Source: Stenotrophomonas sp. UBA2124
GTDB lineage: Bacteria > Pseudomonadota > Gammaproteobacteria > Xanthomonadales > Xanthomonadaceae
Reading direction: 5' to 3'
DNA: 47,610 bases
Assembly (NCBI GenBank): GCA_002329155.1
Contig: DCXY01000042.1
Coordinates: 1 to 47,610 of the forward strand
Shown in pieces: positions 31,872-40,006 of the stretch. The notes below the pieces were generated by a model, which was not told the origin of the DNA, ran no database searches, and was given only the letters and a program-made list of their open reading frames with translations. Every line of letters starts with the position of its first letter. Positions within the stretch are counted from its first letter, which is position 1. Position numbers and translations under genes: made by a program.

Positions 31872-33245
31872 GTGACGCCGAACATCGCCGCCAATCCGAT
31901 CCGCTTCCACGTCCGCCAGGCCCTGTTGCCGGGCGGCTGGGCACGTGATGTACGCATCGATTGCAGCGGGGGGCGGATCACCGCCATCCAGGCCGAGGCC
32001 TCCAGCGATGGCTGCACCCAGCAGCTGGGCGCCGTGGTGCCGGGGCTGGGCAACCTGCACAGCCATGCCTTCCAGCGGGCGATGGCGGGCCTGACCGAGG
32101 TGGGCGGGCGTTCCGGCGACAGCTTCTGGAGCTGGCGCGAGCTGATGTACCGCTTTCTCGACCGCATTCAACCAGAGGACGTACAGGCCATCGCGGCTCA
32201 GGCCTACATGGAGATGCTGGAAAGCGGCTTTACCCGCGTCGGTGAGTTCCACTATCTGCACCATGCCCCGGATGGCAGCCGCTATGCGGACCGGGCCGAA
32301 ATGGCCGCACGTATCGCTGCCGCATCGGCGCAGACCGGGCTGGGCCTGACCCTGCTGCCGGTGTTCTACGCGCACAGCGACTTCGGTGGCGCCGCGCCTA
32401 CGCAAGGGCAGCGGCGTTTCCTGCATGACATTGAGGGCTTTGCTGAACTACTTGATGCCAGCCGGAAAGCATTGGCGCCGCTGCCGGATGCCGTGCTCGG
32501 CCTGGCCCCGCACAGCCTGCGTGCCTGCACGCCGGCGGAACTGCAGGCACTGGTGGCAATGGCGCCCGGGCCCATCCACATCCATATTGCCGAGCAAACC
32601 CGCGAAGTTGATGCCTGCGTGGCCTGGAGTGGCCAGCGCCCGGTGGAGTGGCTGTACGCGAACAATCCGGTTGATGCGCGCTGGTGCCTGGTGCATGCCA
32701 CCCAAGTCAACGCGCAGGAAGTGGCGCTGATGGCCGGCAGTGGTGCGGTGGTCGGCCTGTGCCCGATCACCGAGGCCAATCTGGGTGATGGCCTGTTCCC
32801 CATGCGCGAATTCGTACAGGCAGGCGGGCGGTTCGGCGTGGGCTCGGATTCCAATGTGCTGATCGACGCGGCCGAAGAACTGCGTCTGTTGGAGTACGGC
32901 CAGCGGTTGGCCCTGCGTGGCCGCAACGTGCTGTCACCGGATGCGCTTTCCAGTGGTCGCTGGCTGCACCAGCAGGCGGGCGAGGGCGCCGCGCAGGTGC
33001 TTGGCGTGCCGGCCGGTCTGGCCGTTGGTGCGGCGGCAGACCTGGTCGAGCTGGATCTGGAACACCCTTCGCTGCATGGCCGCGACGGCGATGCCTTGCT
33101 TGACAGTTGGCTGTTCGCCGCACGTAATGGCGCGGTCCGCAGCGTCTGGCGCAATGGTCGCGAACTGGTCAACGGCGGCCGTCATTTTGACCGTGACGCC
33201 ATCAGCGCAGGCTACCGCGCCGCCCTCAGCCGGATTCTGGCTTGA
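31872..33245 (+). CDS. hutF: N-formimidoyl-L-glutamate iminohydrolase (deiminase)
   Basis: Releases ammonia from formimidoylglutamate to give N-formylglutamate, the substrate of HutG. GTG 31872 is chosen as the start because GGAGAG lies at 31860-31865, six bases upstream; the in-frame ATG at 31812 would place the start inside the operator and the opposite gene. The 457-residue protein is an amidohydrolase with PGLGNLHSHAFQRAMAGL (HxH), HIHIAEQTREV, WCLVHATQVNAQEV, GLCPITEANLGDGLFPM and GVGSDSNVLIDAAEELR. It precedes hutC on the same strand by 31 bp. With hutF and hutG present, the pathway ends in glutamate and formate, not formamide. Confidence 0.95.
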   Translation: MTPNIAANPIRFHVRQALLPGGWARDVRIDCSGGRITAIQAEASSDGCTQQLGAVVPGLGNLHSHAFQRAMAGLTEVGGRSGDSFWSWRELMYRFLDRIQPEDVQAIAAQAYMEMLESGFTRVGEFHYLHHAPDGSRYADRAEMAARIAAASAQTGLGLTLLPVFYAHSDFGGAAPTQGQRRFLHDIEGFAELLDASRKALAPLPDAVLGLAPHSLRACTPAELQALVAMAPGPIHIHIAEQTREVDACVAWSGQRPVEWLYANNPVDARWCLVHATQVNAQEVALMAGSGAVVGLCPITEANLGDGLFPMREFVQAGGRFGVGSDSNVLIDAAEELRLLEYGQRLALRGRNVLSPDALSSGRWLHQQAGEGAAQVLGVPAGLAVGAAADLVELDLEHPSLHGRDGDALLDSWLFAARNGAVRSVWRNGRELVNGGRHFDRDAISAGYRAALSRILA

Positions 33246-33276
33246 GCGTAAGTCGCCGCCCTTTCAGGAACTTCGA

Positions 33277-34005
33277 GTGAAGAGCAAGAAGGCTCCCACC
33301 CTCAACCAGCGCATCCGCAGCGATATCGAGAGCCGCATCCTCAGCGGCGAGTGGCAACCCGGCTACCGCATCCCGTTCGAGCATGAGCTGATGGAGCAGT
33401 ACCGCTGCTCGCGCATGACCGTGAACAAGGTGCTGACCACCCTGGCCGAGAGCGGCATGATCGAGCGCCGCCGCCGCGCGGGTTCGTTCGTGGCACGCCA
33501 GCCGCCGCATCTGGAGCAGGTGGCGCTGGAAATTCCCGATATCGCGGTGGCTGTGGCCAACCGCGGCCATCGTTACGAATTCGAGTTGCTGGAGCATGAG
33601 CTCCGGCGCGCGAAGGCGGCCGTGGCCGAGGAGGTGCAACTGGTTGGCAGCGGCTATCTGCTGGCAATGCGCTGCCTGCATCTGGCCGATGGCAAGCCGT
33701 TGGCACTGGAGCGCCGCCTGATCAATCCGGACGCCGTGCCGGAAACGCTGGACGTGGACTTCAGCGTCCATCCGCCCGGCAGCTGGCTGCTGCAGAACGT
33801 GTCATGGACACGCGGCGAGCACCGCATCAGCGCGGTTGCCGCCACCGAGGCGGAGGCTGCGCTGCTGAAGGTGCCGGTGGGCACCGCCTGCCTGGTCATC
33901 GACCGCCAGACCTGGCGCGGCGAGCAGCCCATCACCTGGGTGCGGCAGAAATTCCTGGGCGACGCCTACGACCTCATCGCCCGTTTCGCCCCCGGCAACC
34001 GCTGA
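33277..34005 (+). CDS. hutC: Histidine utilization repressor (GntR family)
   Basis: A 242-residue regulator starting at GTG 33277 with AGGA seven bases upstream. The N-terminal winged helix is of the GntR/HutC type (LNQRIRSDIESRILSGEWQPGYRIPFEHELMEQYRCSRMTVNKVLTTLAESGMIERRRRAGSFV), and the C-terminal UTRA domain (about 90-235; HRYEFELLEHELRRAKAAVAE to ITWVRQKFLGDAYDLIARF) binds the effector, usually urocanate. Repression of both hutIHGU and its own hutFC transcript through the central palindrome is the expected circuit. Confidence 0.96.
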   Translation: MKSKKAPTLNQRIRSDIESRILSGEWQPGYRIPFEHELMEQYRCSRMTVNKVLTTLAESGMIERRRRAGSFVARQPPHLEQVALEIPDIAVAVANRGHRYEFELLEHELRRAKAAVAEEVQLVGSGYLLAMRCLHLADGKPLALERRLINPDAVPETLDVDFSVHPPGSWLLQNVSWTRGEHRISAVAATEAEAALLKVPVGTACLVIDRQTWRGEQPITWVRQKFLGDAYDLIARFAPGNR

Positions 34006-34060
34006 GCCGCGAATCCGCCGCAGCAGCCGCACCTGTACCCGCACCCTGTAGCCGGCACCT

Positions 34061-34756
34061 GTAGCCCGGATAAGCAAAGCGCATCCGGGAAGCCGATGGC
34101 CCATCAGCGGGCGGTGACTTCTTCAACGGACGTGACCCGCAGCGGCAAGCTATATCGCGCCCGGACGGAAAAGCCCCGGGTGCGCTCGCGCTTACCCGGG
34201 CTACAAGAGCTGCGCTGCTGAGTCTGTGTGCCAGCACCGCCTTTGTAGCCCGGATAAGCGAAGCGCATCCGGGAAGCCGATGGCCCATCAGCGGGCGGTG
34301 ACTTCTTCAACGGACGTGACCCGCAGCGGCAAGCTATATCGCACCCGGACGGAAAAGCCCCGGGTGCGCTCGCGCTTACCCGGGCTACAAGAGCTGCGCT
34401 GCTGAGTCTGTGTGCCAGCACCGCCTTTGTAGCCCGGATAAGCGAAGCGCATCCGGGAAGCCGGTGTCCCATCAGCGGGCGGTGACTTCTTCAACGGACG
34501 TGACCCGCAGCGGCAAGCTATATCGCACCCGGACGGAAAAGCCCCGGGTGCGCTCGCGCTTACCCGGGCTACAAGAGCTGGGTTGCTGAGTCAGTGCGCC
34601 ACCACCGCCTTTGTAGCCCGGATAAGCGAAGCGCATCCGGGACGCCGATGAGCTATCAGAGGGCGGTAACTTCTGCGGCAGAGGTGATCCGCAGCAGCAA
34701 GGCTTACCGCAGGCGGACGGAAAAGCCCCGGGTGCGCTTGCGCTTACCCGGGCTAC
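34061..34756. repeat. Tandem REP array, exact 184-bp period, four copies
   Basis: Units start at 34061, 34245, 34429 and 34613, each 184 bp. Each begins with a forward element of the A/T variant (GTAGCCCGGATAAGC to GCATCCGGGA), then an 84-bp segment (CATCAGCGGGCGGTGACTTC and so on), a reverse element of the G/C variant (CCCCGGGTGCGCTCGCGCTT and ACCCGGGCTAC: 34175-34204, 34359-34388, 34543-34572, 34727-34756) and a 40-bp link. The first two copies differ at only about two positions, the third at a few more, all by substitution, while the fourth is clearly diverged. The array fills the 800-bp gap between the converging hutC and Mrr-like genes. Overlapping frames reading MGHRLPGCASLIRATK and the like are artefacts of the repeat. 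Confidence 0.95.
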
Positions 34757-34801
34757 AGAGGCTGTGCGATCAGGCCGCCACGCGGGACGGCTTTCAACGG
34801 A

Positions 34802-35824
34802 TCAGAACGTTTGGCACTGCCGCCAGCGCACCGGCTCATCGATGCCGGGGCGCGGATTGAGCTGCACGCGGGTGGTGCGCAGGGCGGGGAAGTGTTCCAG
34901 CTCGCGGCAGATCAGTGGCCAGATGGCCGCATCTTCACCGCTGCGCTCCACCGACAGGGTAGAGCGGGTCAGCCAGATGCCGCTGACCACGCCCGGCGTG
35001 CGCGCAAGCGCCTTGGAAACGGTCTGCTGGTAACGCAGCAGGGTTGCCGGGTCCGGGTCCTGGATCAGGTCGGCTGGGTCCTGCGCCGCCGGCCTGGCCG
35101 GTGTGGTGCTGGTGCCGGGCTGCGCCGGAGTGGTTGCCGTTGCTGGCGTGCCGGCCGGCTTGCCGGCGGCCGGCGCAGCAGCGGATGCCGGCGCGGCCAG
35201 CGTGCCACTCCCGCCGCCGGCGGCATCATTGCGCAGGGTCATATAGCCCATGCCGGCCAGCAGGCCCAGTGCAATGGCAGCAAGGCCGGCGATGCTGGTG
35301 TGGCGCACCGCCTCGCGGCTGGCGATGCCGGTAACCGTGTCGCGCACCTGGGCGGGCACGTAGGGTTTGAGCTGCTGCCACAGGCTGCGGCCGTCAATCA
35401 CTTCAATGGACTGCTTGCCGGCTTCGGCCAGGCCGTCACGGTCCACCTGGCCTTCGGTCAGCAGCAGGCCGCCAACGGCACCGGTCAGGCGCATGGCGCT
35501 GCCCAGCTCGTTCACGGCACTGGCATCGAGCCGGTAGGCGCGGCCGTGCTTGCACGACACCAGCCAGCGTTGGCCGTCACGCTGCAGCAGGAAATCGCTG
35601 CTGGTGCCACGGTCGCTGTCCTCGCTGTCGGTGAGCGGCTGCAGGCCGCGCTGCTCGGCCATGGCCTGCCGCACGATCTGCGAAAACTCGCGCCAGCGCA
35701 TCCCGGCCAATGCCGCAAGGCCATGATGTATTTCGGTTTTCCTGCGCTTGACCAGCCAAAGCCAGGCGGCCGCAAGCCCCCATACCAACAGGGCGAGGAC
35801 AAAGGCCAGAATCCAGGAAAACAT
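34802..35824 (-). CDS. Membrane-anchored Mrr-like/restriction endonuclease-fold protein
   Basis: A 340-residue protein. Transmembrane segment 1 lies at about 3-25. A domain of the PD-(D/E)XK/Mrr type follows (about 40-150): WREFSQIV (helix with a family-type aromatic-Glu), Asp77 in SSDFLLQRDG, and VSCK with Lys92, where the usual VQCK or VECK would have Gln or Glu two residues before Lys; here it is Ser90. Segment 2 is at about 177-197, then an Ala/Pro/Thr-rich linker (about 205-260) and a C-terminal domain of unknown type (about 265-340) ending WRQCQTF. The missing acidic or Gln residue makes nuclease activity doubtful. No methyltransferase is nearby, so it is not part of a typical restriction system. 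Confidence 0.75.
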   Translation of the reverse strand: MFSWILAFVLALLVWGLAAAWLWLVKRRKTEIHHGLAALAGMRWREFSQIVRQAMAEQRGLQPLTDSEDSDRGTSSDFLLQRDGQRWLVSCKHGRAYRLDASAVNELGSAMRLTGAVGGLLLTEGQVDRDGLAEAGKQSIEVIDGRSLWQQLKPYVPAQVRDTVTGIASREAVRHTSIAGLAAIALGLLAGMGYMTLRNDAAGGGSGTLAAPASAAAPAAGKPAGTPATATTPAQPGTSTTPARPAAQDPADLIQDPDPATLLRYQQTVSKALARTPGVVSGIWLTRSTLSVERSGEDAAIWPLICRELEHFPALRTTRVQLNPRPGIDEPVRWRQCQTF

Positions 35825-35930
35825 CAGAAAATTACCCAGGCAAAGTGCGGAGTCAGGCTCGCATTTTATCTATCTTGTGGCGCGGCAGTGCCTGTGATGT
35901 TCGGCTTTTTGTGCGTGCCACTGTCAGCAT

Positions 35931-36737
35931 TCAGCCCGAGCTGGCCAGTCCGGGCCAGTAATGGCTGTCGGGCACGGCACGGGCGCCGAAGATCGCCTGG
36001 CCCACCCGCACCACGGTGGCGCCTTCCTCGATGGCGATCTCGAAATCACCGGACATGCCCATCGACAGTTCATCCAGCGCCATGCCATCTGGTGCCTGCT
36101 GGCGCAGCTGGTCACGCAGTTCGCGCAGGCGTACGAAGCAGGCGCGCACGCGCTCGGCTTCTGCCGAAAACAGGGCAAGGGTCATCAGCCCGCGCACGCG
36201 CAATGCGCCGAACTGCGGCAGGGCCTGGATGAAGCCCCCCACCTGCTCGGGCGGCAGACCGAACTTGCTGTCCTCGCCGGATGTGTTCACCTGTACGAAT
36301 ACATCCAGGCTGCGGCCCTCCTGCTGCAGGCGGCGGTCCAGGGTTTCAGCCAGGCGCAGGCTGTCCAGCGCCTGGAATTCGGCGGCGAAGCGCGCCACCA
36401 GCTTGGCCTTGTTGGTCTGCAGGTGGCCGATCACCGACCACTGCAGGTCGGCCAGGTCCTGCATGGCCTCCCACTTGTGGTGGGCCTCCTGCACCTTGTT
36501 CTCGCCCAGCAGCCGGCAGCCGGCCTGGTAGGCCATGCGGATATGGGCTTCGTCGATGGTCTTGCTGACCGGCAGCAGCCGCACCTGCGTGGGCGCGCGC
36601 CCGGCGCGGGCACAGGCCGCGTCGATGCGGGCGCGGATGGCGGCCAGGTTGTGGGCGAAATCGTCCACGCTCTCGGCGCGCTGGTAGCGGCCGTGCTGGT
36701 CGTGGAGGGTAGGGGTGTGCTGCGGTTGCGCGGTCAT
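35931..36737 (-). CDS. PLP homeostasis protein, YggS/PLPBP family
   Basis: A 268-residue single-domain TIM-barrel that binds pyridoxal 5'-phosphate without known enzymatic activity and balances vitamin B6 and amino-acid pools. Lys59 in RLLPVSKT is the Schiff-base lysine; GENKVQEAHHKWE, WSVIGHLQTNKAKL, VNTSGEDSKFGLPPEQV, RGLMTLA, LSMGMSGDFEIAIEEGATVVRVGQAIFG are diagnostic. About 20 N-terminal residues precede the usual start, so a shorter start is possible. It is 106 bp upstream of the Mrr-like gene in the same direction, but the gap suggests independent expression. Pilus pilT or proC, frequent neighbours elsewhere, are not seen here. Confidence 0.93.
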   Translation of the reverse strand: MTAQPQHTPTLHDQHGRYQRAESVDDFAHNLAAIRARIDAACARAGRAPTQVRLLPVSKTIDEAHIRMAYQAGCRLLGENKVQEAHHKWEAMQDLADLQWSVIGHLQTNKAKLVARFAAEFQALDSLRLAETLDRRLQQEGRSLDVFVQVNTSGEDSKFGLPPEQVGGFIQALPQFGALRVRGLMTLALFSAEAERVRACFVRLRELRDQLRQQAPDGMALDELSMGMSGDFEIAIEEGATVVRVGQAIFGARAVPDSHYWPGLASSG

Positions 36738-36833
36738 GGCGGCTCGGTGGCGGTGTGCCCGGAGCCATCATTGTCGGCCTGTCCGCCAGCGCGGGCCAGT
36801 TCGCACGCAGCCCATTGCCAGAATGCGGGCATG

Positions 36834-36897
36834 AAAAAACCCGCCATCCGGAGCCGTGAGGGGAGGGAGACTTACGGCGCGGTACTGCTGGCGGGTT
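36834..36897 (-). terminator. Terminator of the phasin operon
   Basis: On the minus strand AACCCGCCA (36897 down to 36889) pairs with TGGCGGGTT (36846 down to 36838), followed by TTTT. The loop of about 42 bases has its own short pairing (CCGTAAG, CTCACGG). It is 49 bp past the phasin stop. Confidence 0.75.
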
Positions 36898-36945
36898 GAT
36901 TCATCTTCGCGCGATTGATGCTGCTTTGCAACATCAATACAGGCA

Positions 36946-37431
36946 TCAATCGGTATGTGGCGGCACATCGCTGGCATGCGCGGTCGTGTCCGCGTGTGCG
37001 GCACGGCTTTCGGCGCGGGTAAGGCGGCGGTTGAGCGCGTCGAGGCGTTCGTTCAGCGCCTCGATGTCGGAGCGGCTGGGGATGTCCATGCGCCGCAGCA
37101 CGCGGTGCACGCCATCCTCGACGTTCTTCTCCAGCCGGTCCCAGGTGCCGGCGGCACGGTCACGGGCGCTGCCCAGCGTGCTTTCCACCGAATCACGCAG
37201 GCTTTCGCCGCGCGAGGACGTCTCGCGGCTGCGTTCCTCGGCGGCCTCGCCCTCGCGCACCAGCGAATCGAAGAAACGGCTGCCTTCGCTCTGTGCACGG
37301 GAAAGGGCGCCCAGGCCGGCCAGCCATACCTGCTGGGCGGATTCGGTCATGCGCCTTCCCAGGCGCTCGGCCTGTCCCTGCAACCCGGGGCTGCCGTCTT
37401 CATTGTCGGGACGATGTTCATACGCGCTCAT
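36946..37431 (-). CDS. Phasin-family polyhydroxyalkanoate granule-associated protein
   Basis: A 161-residue, highly charged, largely helical protein; AGGAG lies eight bases before its start at 37431. Residues about 20-70 (AERLGRRMTESAQQVWLAGLGALSRAQSEGSRFFDSLVREGE) match the PhaF/PhaI-type phasin region that coats PHA granules, and the C-terminal DIEALNERLDALNRRLTRAESR is a heptad coiled coil as used for phasin multimerisation. No Ala/Lys/Pro-rich histone-like tail (as in PhaF) is present, so it is closer to PhaI. No PHA synthase is in the window. It follows the PHA-system gene by 81 bp in the same direction. Confidence 0.85.
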   Translation of the reverse strand: MSAYEHRPDNEDGSPGLQGQAERLGRRMTESAQQVWLAGLGALSRAQSEGSRFFDSLVREGEAAEERSRETSSRGESLRDSVESTLGSARDRAAGTWDRLEKNVEDGVHRVLRRMDIPSRSDIEALNERLDALNRRLTRAESRAAHADTTAHASDVPPHTD

Positions 37432-37512
37432 GGCATTGCTCCTGTGCGTTCATGAAAGTCACTGACAGTCACCGTAGCCGGTTTTATGCGTTTTCGGTGT
37501 GACGGCGGGGGT

Positions 37513-37788
37513 TCAGCCCAGCTTCTCGGTCAGCACCCGTTGAATTTCCGATTCCACCATGCCCTTCATCGCCGACAGTAGAAAGCCCAGTTCGGCCTTC
37601 ACCTGCACCGCACCCGGCAGCAGTTCAATGGCGCCTTCCACGCCGGAGCGGGCAAAGTGCAACACCGGGCCATCCCAGCGGGTGGTCACGTCGAAGCGGT
37701 CCTGCAGTTTCTGTGCAACCTCGGCGATGGCGCTGTGGGCCTTGTCATCGGACAGGGAGTGGACATGGTGGATGTCAATCGTGGACAT
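37513..37788 (-). CDS. Polyhydroxyalkanoic acid system family protein
   Basis: A 91-residue protein starting at 37788 (MSTIDIHHVHSLS) with AGGA seven or eight bases upstream. It matches the small PHA_gran_rgn family: DKAHSAIAEVAQKLQDRFDVTTRWDGPVLHFARSGVEGAIELLPGAVQVKAELGFLLSAMKGMVESEIQRVLTEKLG. The fold is like the polyketide cyclase/START-like small proteins of that family. Its coupling with the phasin supports a shared role at storage granules, though many relatives occur in bacteria without classical PHA. The FHA gene diverges from it. Confidence 0.85.
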   Translation of the reverse strand: MSTIDIHHVHSLSDDKAHSAIAEVAQKLQDRFDVTTRWDGPVLHFARSGVEGAIELLPGAVQVKAELGFLLSAMKGMVESEIQRVLTEKLG

Positions 37789-37907
37789 GGAGCGTTCCTG
37801 CGGTACGGCATGTAATGGGAGGAGCGGCATTGTGCGCAGCCGGCGGCGTCAGTCCAAGTCCCCTGGCACCTTCCTGTGTGACGGGCCGACCTGCTAGTCT
37901 GCCGCCG

Positions 37908-38711
37908 GTGCATACTCTGCAAGTCCATTTCAATAACCGCCAGCAACCCGACCAGTCGTTGACGCCGGGCGTGCAGCGTATTGTGCGCCATGCCTCCGGG
38001 CAGGTACGGCTTGGCGATGACAGCGTCGGCCCCTTGCTGCTGGCCCGTTTCTGCACCGACCAGCGCGGCGTGTGGCTGCAGGTGGCCAGCGGCGTTCGCG
38101 GCATCCACGTCAATGGCCGCCCGGTGCAGCGCATGGCGCTGCTGCGCGCGGGCGATTCGGTGTATGCCGATGGTGCCGAGATGCTGCTGCGGGGCCAATG
38201 CGAGAGCGTTGCCCAGCCCCCGGAAGCCCCGACCGAGACAGGCGATGACCTGCGCGTGCTGCTGCGCGGCGTCGGTGGCCGCCACCATGGGCGCAGTTTC
38301 ACCCTGGACCGGCCGCGCAACGTGGGCAGCGAGGCAGCCAATGACATCGTCATAGACGACCCGGCCTTTGCTGGGCGTCATGCCCGCTTCGAGCGCCATG
38401 GCGACAAGGTGCTGCTGCGTGACCTGGGCTCGGGCGAGGGTTCGCTGGTCAACGGCGTGGCTACCCGCCACTGCTGGCTGCAGGGCGGTGACCAGGTGGT
38501 GTTCGACGGTGGCCATCGCTTCGTGCTGGAAATGCCGCGCAATGCGGCGGCCGCACCGTTGCCCGCACCGGAAGAGCCGGCCCTCGCCGAACAGGCGGAA
38601 AAGGCGCCGGCATCACCCCGCAAACGCTCGCACCGCTGGCCCTGGCTCCTGCTCAGCGCCTTGCTGCTGGGTGCGGCCATCAGCGCGTTGCTGCTGTTCG
38701 GCGCGCGCTGA
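37908..38711 (+). CDS. Tail-anchored FHA domain protein
   Basis: A 267-residue protein; GTG 37908 is the likely start (MHTLQVHFNNRQQ), although the ribosome site is poor. Residues about 20-100 look like a degenerate FHA copy (GVRGIHVNGRPVQRMALLRAGDSVYADGAEMLL) and about 120-208 are a fuller FHA domain: RPRNVGSEAANDIVIDDPAFAGRHARFERHGDKVLLRDLGSGEGSLVNG, with the Gly-Ser, His and Asn-Gly residues of the phospho-Thr pocket partly conserved. A Pro/Ala/Glu-rich linker leads to one C-terminal membrane segment (245-264). It probably binds phosphothreonine partners at the inner membrane. No Ser/Thr kinase or type VI secretion gene is adjacent. Confidence 0.8.
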   Translation: MHTLQVHFNNRQQPDQSLTPGVQRIVRHASGQVRLGDDSVGPLLLARFCTDQRGVWLQVASGVRGIHVNGRPVQRMALLRAGDSVYADGAEMLLRGQCESVAQPPEAPTETGDDLRVLLRGVGGRHHGRSFTLDRPRNVGSEAANDIVIDDPAFAGRHARFERHGDKVLLRDLGSGEGSLVNGVATRHCWLQGGDQVVFDGGHRFVLEMPRNAAAAPLPAPEEPALAEQAEKAPASPRKRSHRWPWLLLSALLLGAAISALLLFGAR

Positions 38712-38868
38712 CCGGACAGCGGCTGGCAGCACGATGCCAGCCACCCATTCGTGTGCTTTGACCAGCGTGGGTTGAACCCTGCGCAATTGGGTGCAGATGC
38801 AACTTTTTCTGCATGCCCCAAGGCTGTTGCGCTGCGGCATACTAGGGGTTCAGCCCTACAGGTGTGTC

Positions 38869-39954
38869 ATGACGCGCGCATTCAATTTCAGTGCCGGCCC
38901 TGCAACGCTGCCGGAGCAGGTTCTCCGCCAGGCGCAGGAGGAAATGTTGGAATGGAATGGCGTAGGCGCATCCATTGTCGAAATCAGCCACCGCAGCGCC
39001 GATTTCATGGCTGTGGCGGCACAAGCCGAGGCCGACCTGCGCAGCCTCATCGGTATTCCCAATGACTATGCCGTGCTGTTCCTGGGCGGTGGTGCCACCA
39101 CCCAGCAGGCTCTGATGCCGTTGAACTTCGCCAGCCCCGGCCAGCGTGCCGACTATGTGGTTACCGGGCACTGGGGCAAGACGGCGGTCAAGCAGGCCAG
39201 GCCCTATGTGGATGTCAACATCGCCGCCGATGGCGAAGCCGGTGGCTTCCGCGACATCCCGCCGGTGGCGCAGTGGCAGCTCTCGCGCGACGCGGCCTAT
39301 GTGCACATCACCGCCAACGAAACCATCCATGGCGTTGAATTCCGCGACGTGCCGGACGTGGGCAACGTGCCGCTGATCGCCGACTTCAGTTCCTCCATCG
39401 CTTCGGAGCCCACCGATGTATCGCGCTATGGCGTGATCTATGCCGGTGCGCAGAAGAACCTTGGCCCGGTGGGCATCGCCGTGGTCATCATCCGCCGCGA
39501 CCTGCTGGAGCGTGCCGGCCAGCCACGCGCGGATATTTTCGATTACCGCTCGCACGTCGCGCGCGATTCCATGCTCAACACGCCGCCCACCTGGAACTGG
39601 TATCTGGCCGGGCTGATGTTCAAGTGGATGCTTGCACAGGGAGGCGTGGAAGCCTTCGCCAGGCTCAGCCAGGAAAAGTCGTCGCTGATCTACACGGCCA
39701 TCGATGGTTCGGGCGGCTTCTATCGCAACGACGTGGCCGCCGCGGTGCGCTCGCGCATGAACATTCCGTTCTTCCTGCCCAGTGATGAGCTCAACGCGCG
39801 CTTCGTCAGCGAAGCCAAGGCGGCAGGGTTGCTGGCGCTGAAGGGCCACAAGGCTGTCGGCGGCATCCGCGCCTCGCTGTACAACGCCATGCCGCTGGAA
39901 GGCGCGCGTGCGCTGGCAGCGTTCATGCGCGATTTCCAGCAGCGCAACGGCTGA
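38869..39954 (+). CDS. serC: Phosphoserine aminotransferase
   Basis: A 361-residue PLP enzyme of serine (and pyridoxine) biosynthesis, transferring an amino group to 3-phosphohydroxypyruvate. The start MTRAFNFSAGPATLPEQVL is the family N terminus; Lys196 in GAQKNLGP binds PLP, and FLGGGATTQQALMPLNF, ANETIHGVEF, LIADFSSSIASEP, RADIFDYRSHVARDSMLNTPPTWNWYL and GHKAVGGIRASLYNAMP are all present. It starts a run of amino-acid genes with pheA (52 bp later) and aroA. Confidence 0.97.
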   Translation: MTRAFNFSAGPATLPEQVLRQAQEEMLEWNGVGASIVEISHRSADFMAVAAQAEADLRSLIGIPNDYAVLFLGGGATTQQALMPLNFASPGQRADYVVTGHWGKTAVKQARPYVDVNIAADGEAGGFRDIPPVAQWQLSRDAAYVHITANETIHGVEFRDVPDVGNVPLIADFSSSIASEPTDVSRYGVIYAGAQKNLGPVGIAVVIIRRDLLERAGQPRADIFDYRSHVARDSMLNTPPTWNWYLAGLMFKWMLAQGGVEAFARLSQEKSSLIYTAIDGSGGFYRNDVAAAVRSRMNIPFFLPSDELNARFVSEAKAAGLLALKGHKAVGGIRASLYNAMPLEGARALAAFMRDFQQRNG

Positions 39955-40006
39955 CCCCATTCAACGCCGTGCGCAGCGCGCCGGCCCGCAACAGGTAGAC
40001 CATCGC

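Noticed and set aside
34104..34494. Repeat-encoded peptides such as MGHRLPGCASLIRATK and MRFAYPGYK
   Set aside because: They arise from reading the REP elements themselves; they recur wherever the repeat occurs, in different frames, and end within the array.
34061..34756. Possible CRISPR array (regular spacing of palindromes)
   Set aside because: The period is 184 bp and the intervals are copies of each other, not unique spacers; no cas gene is present.
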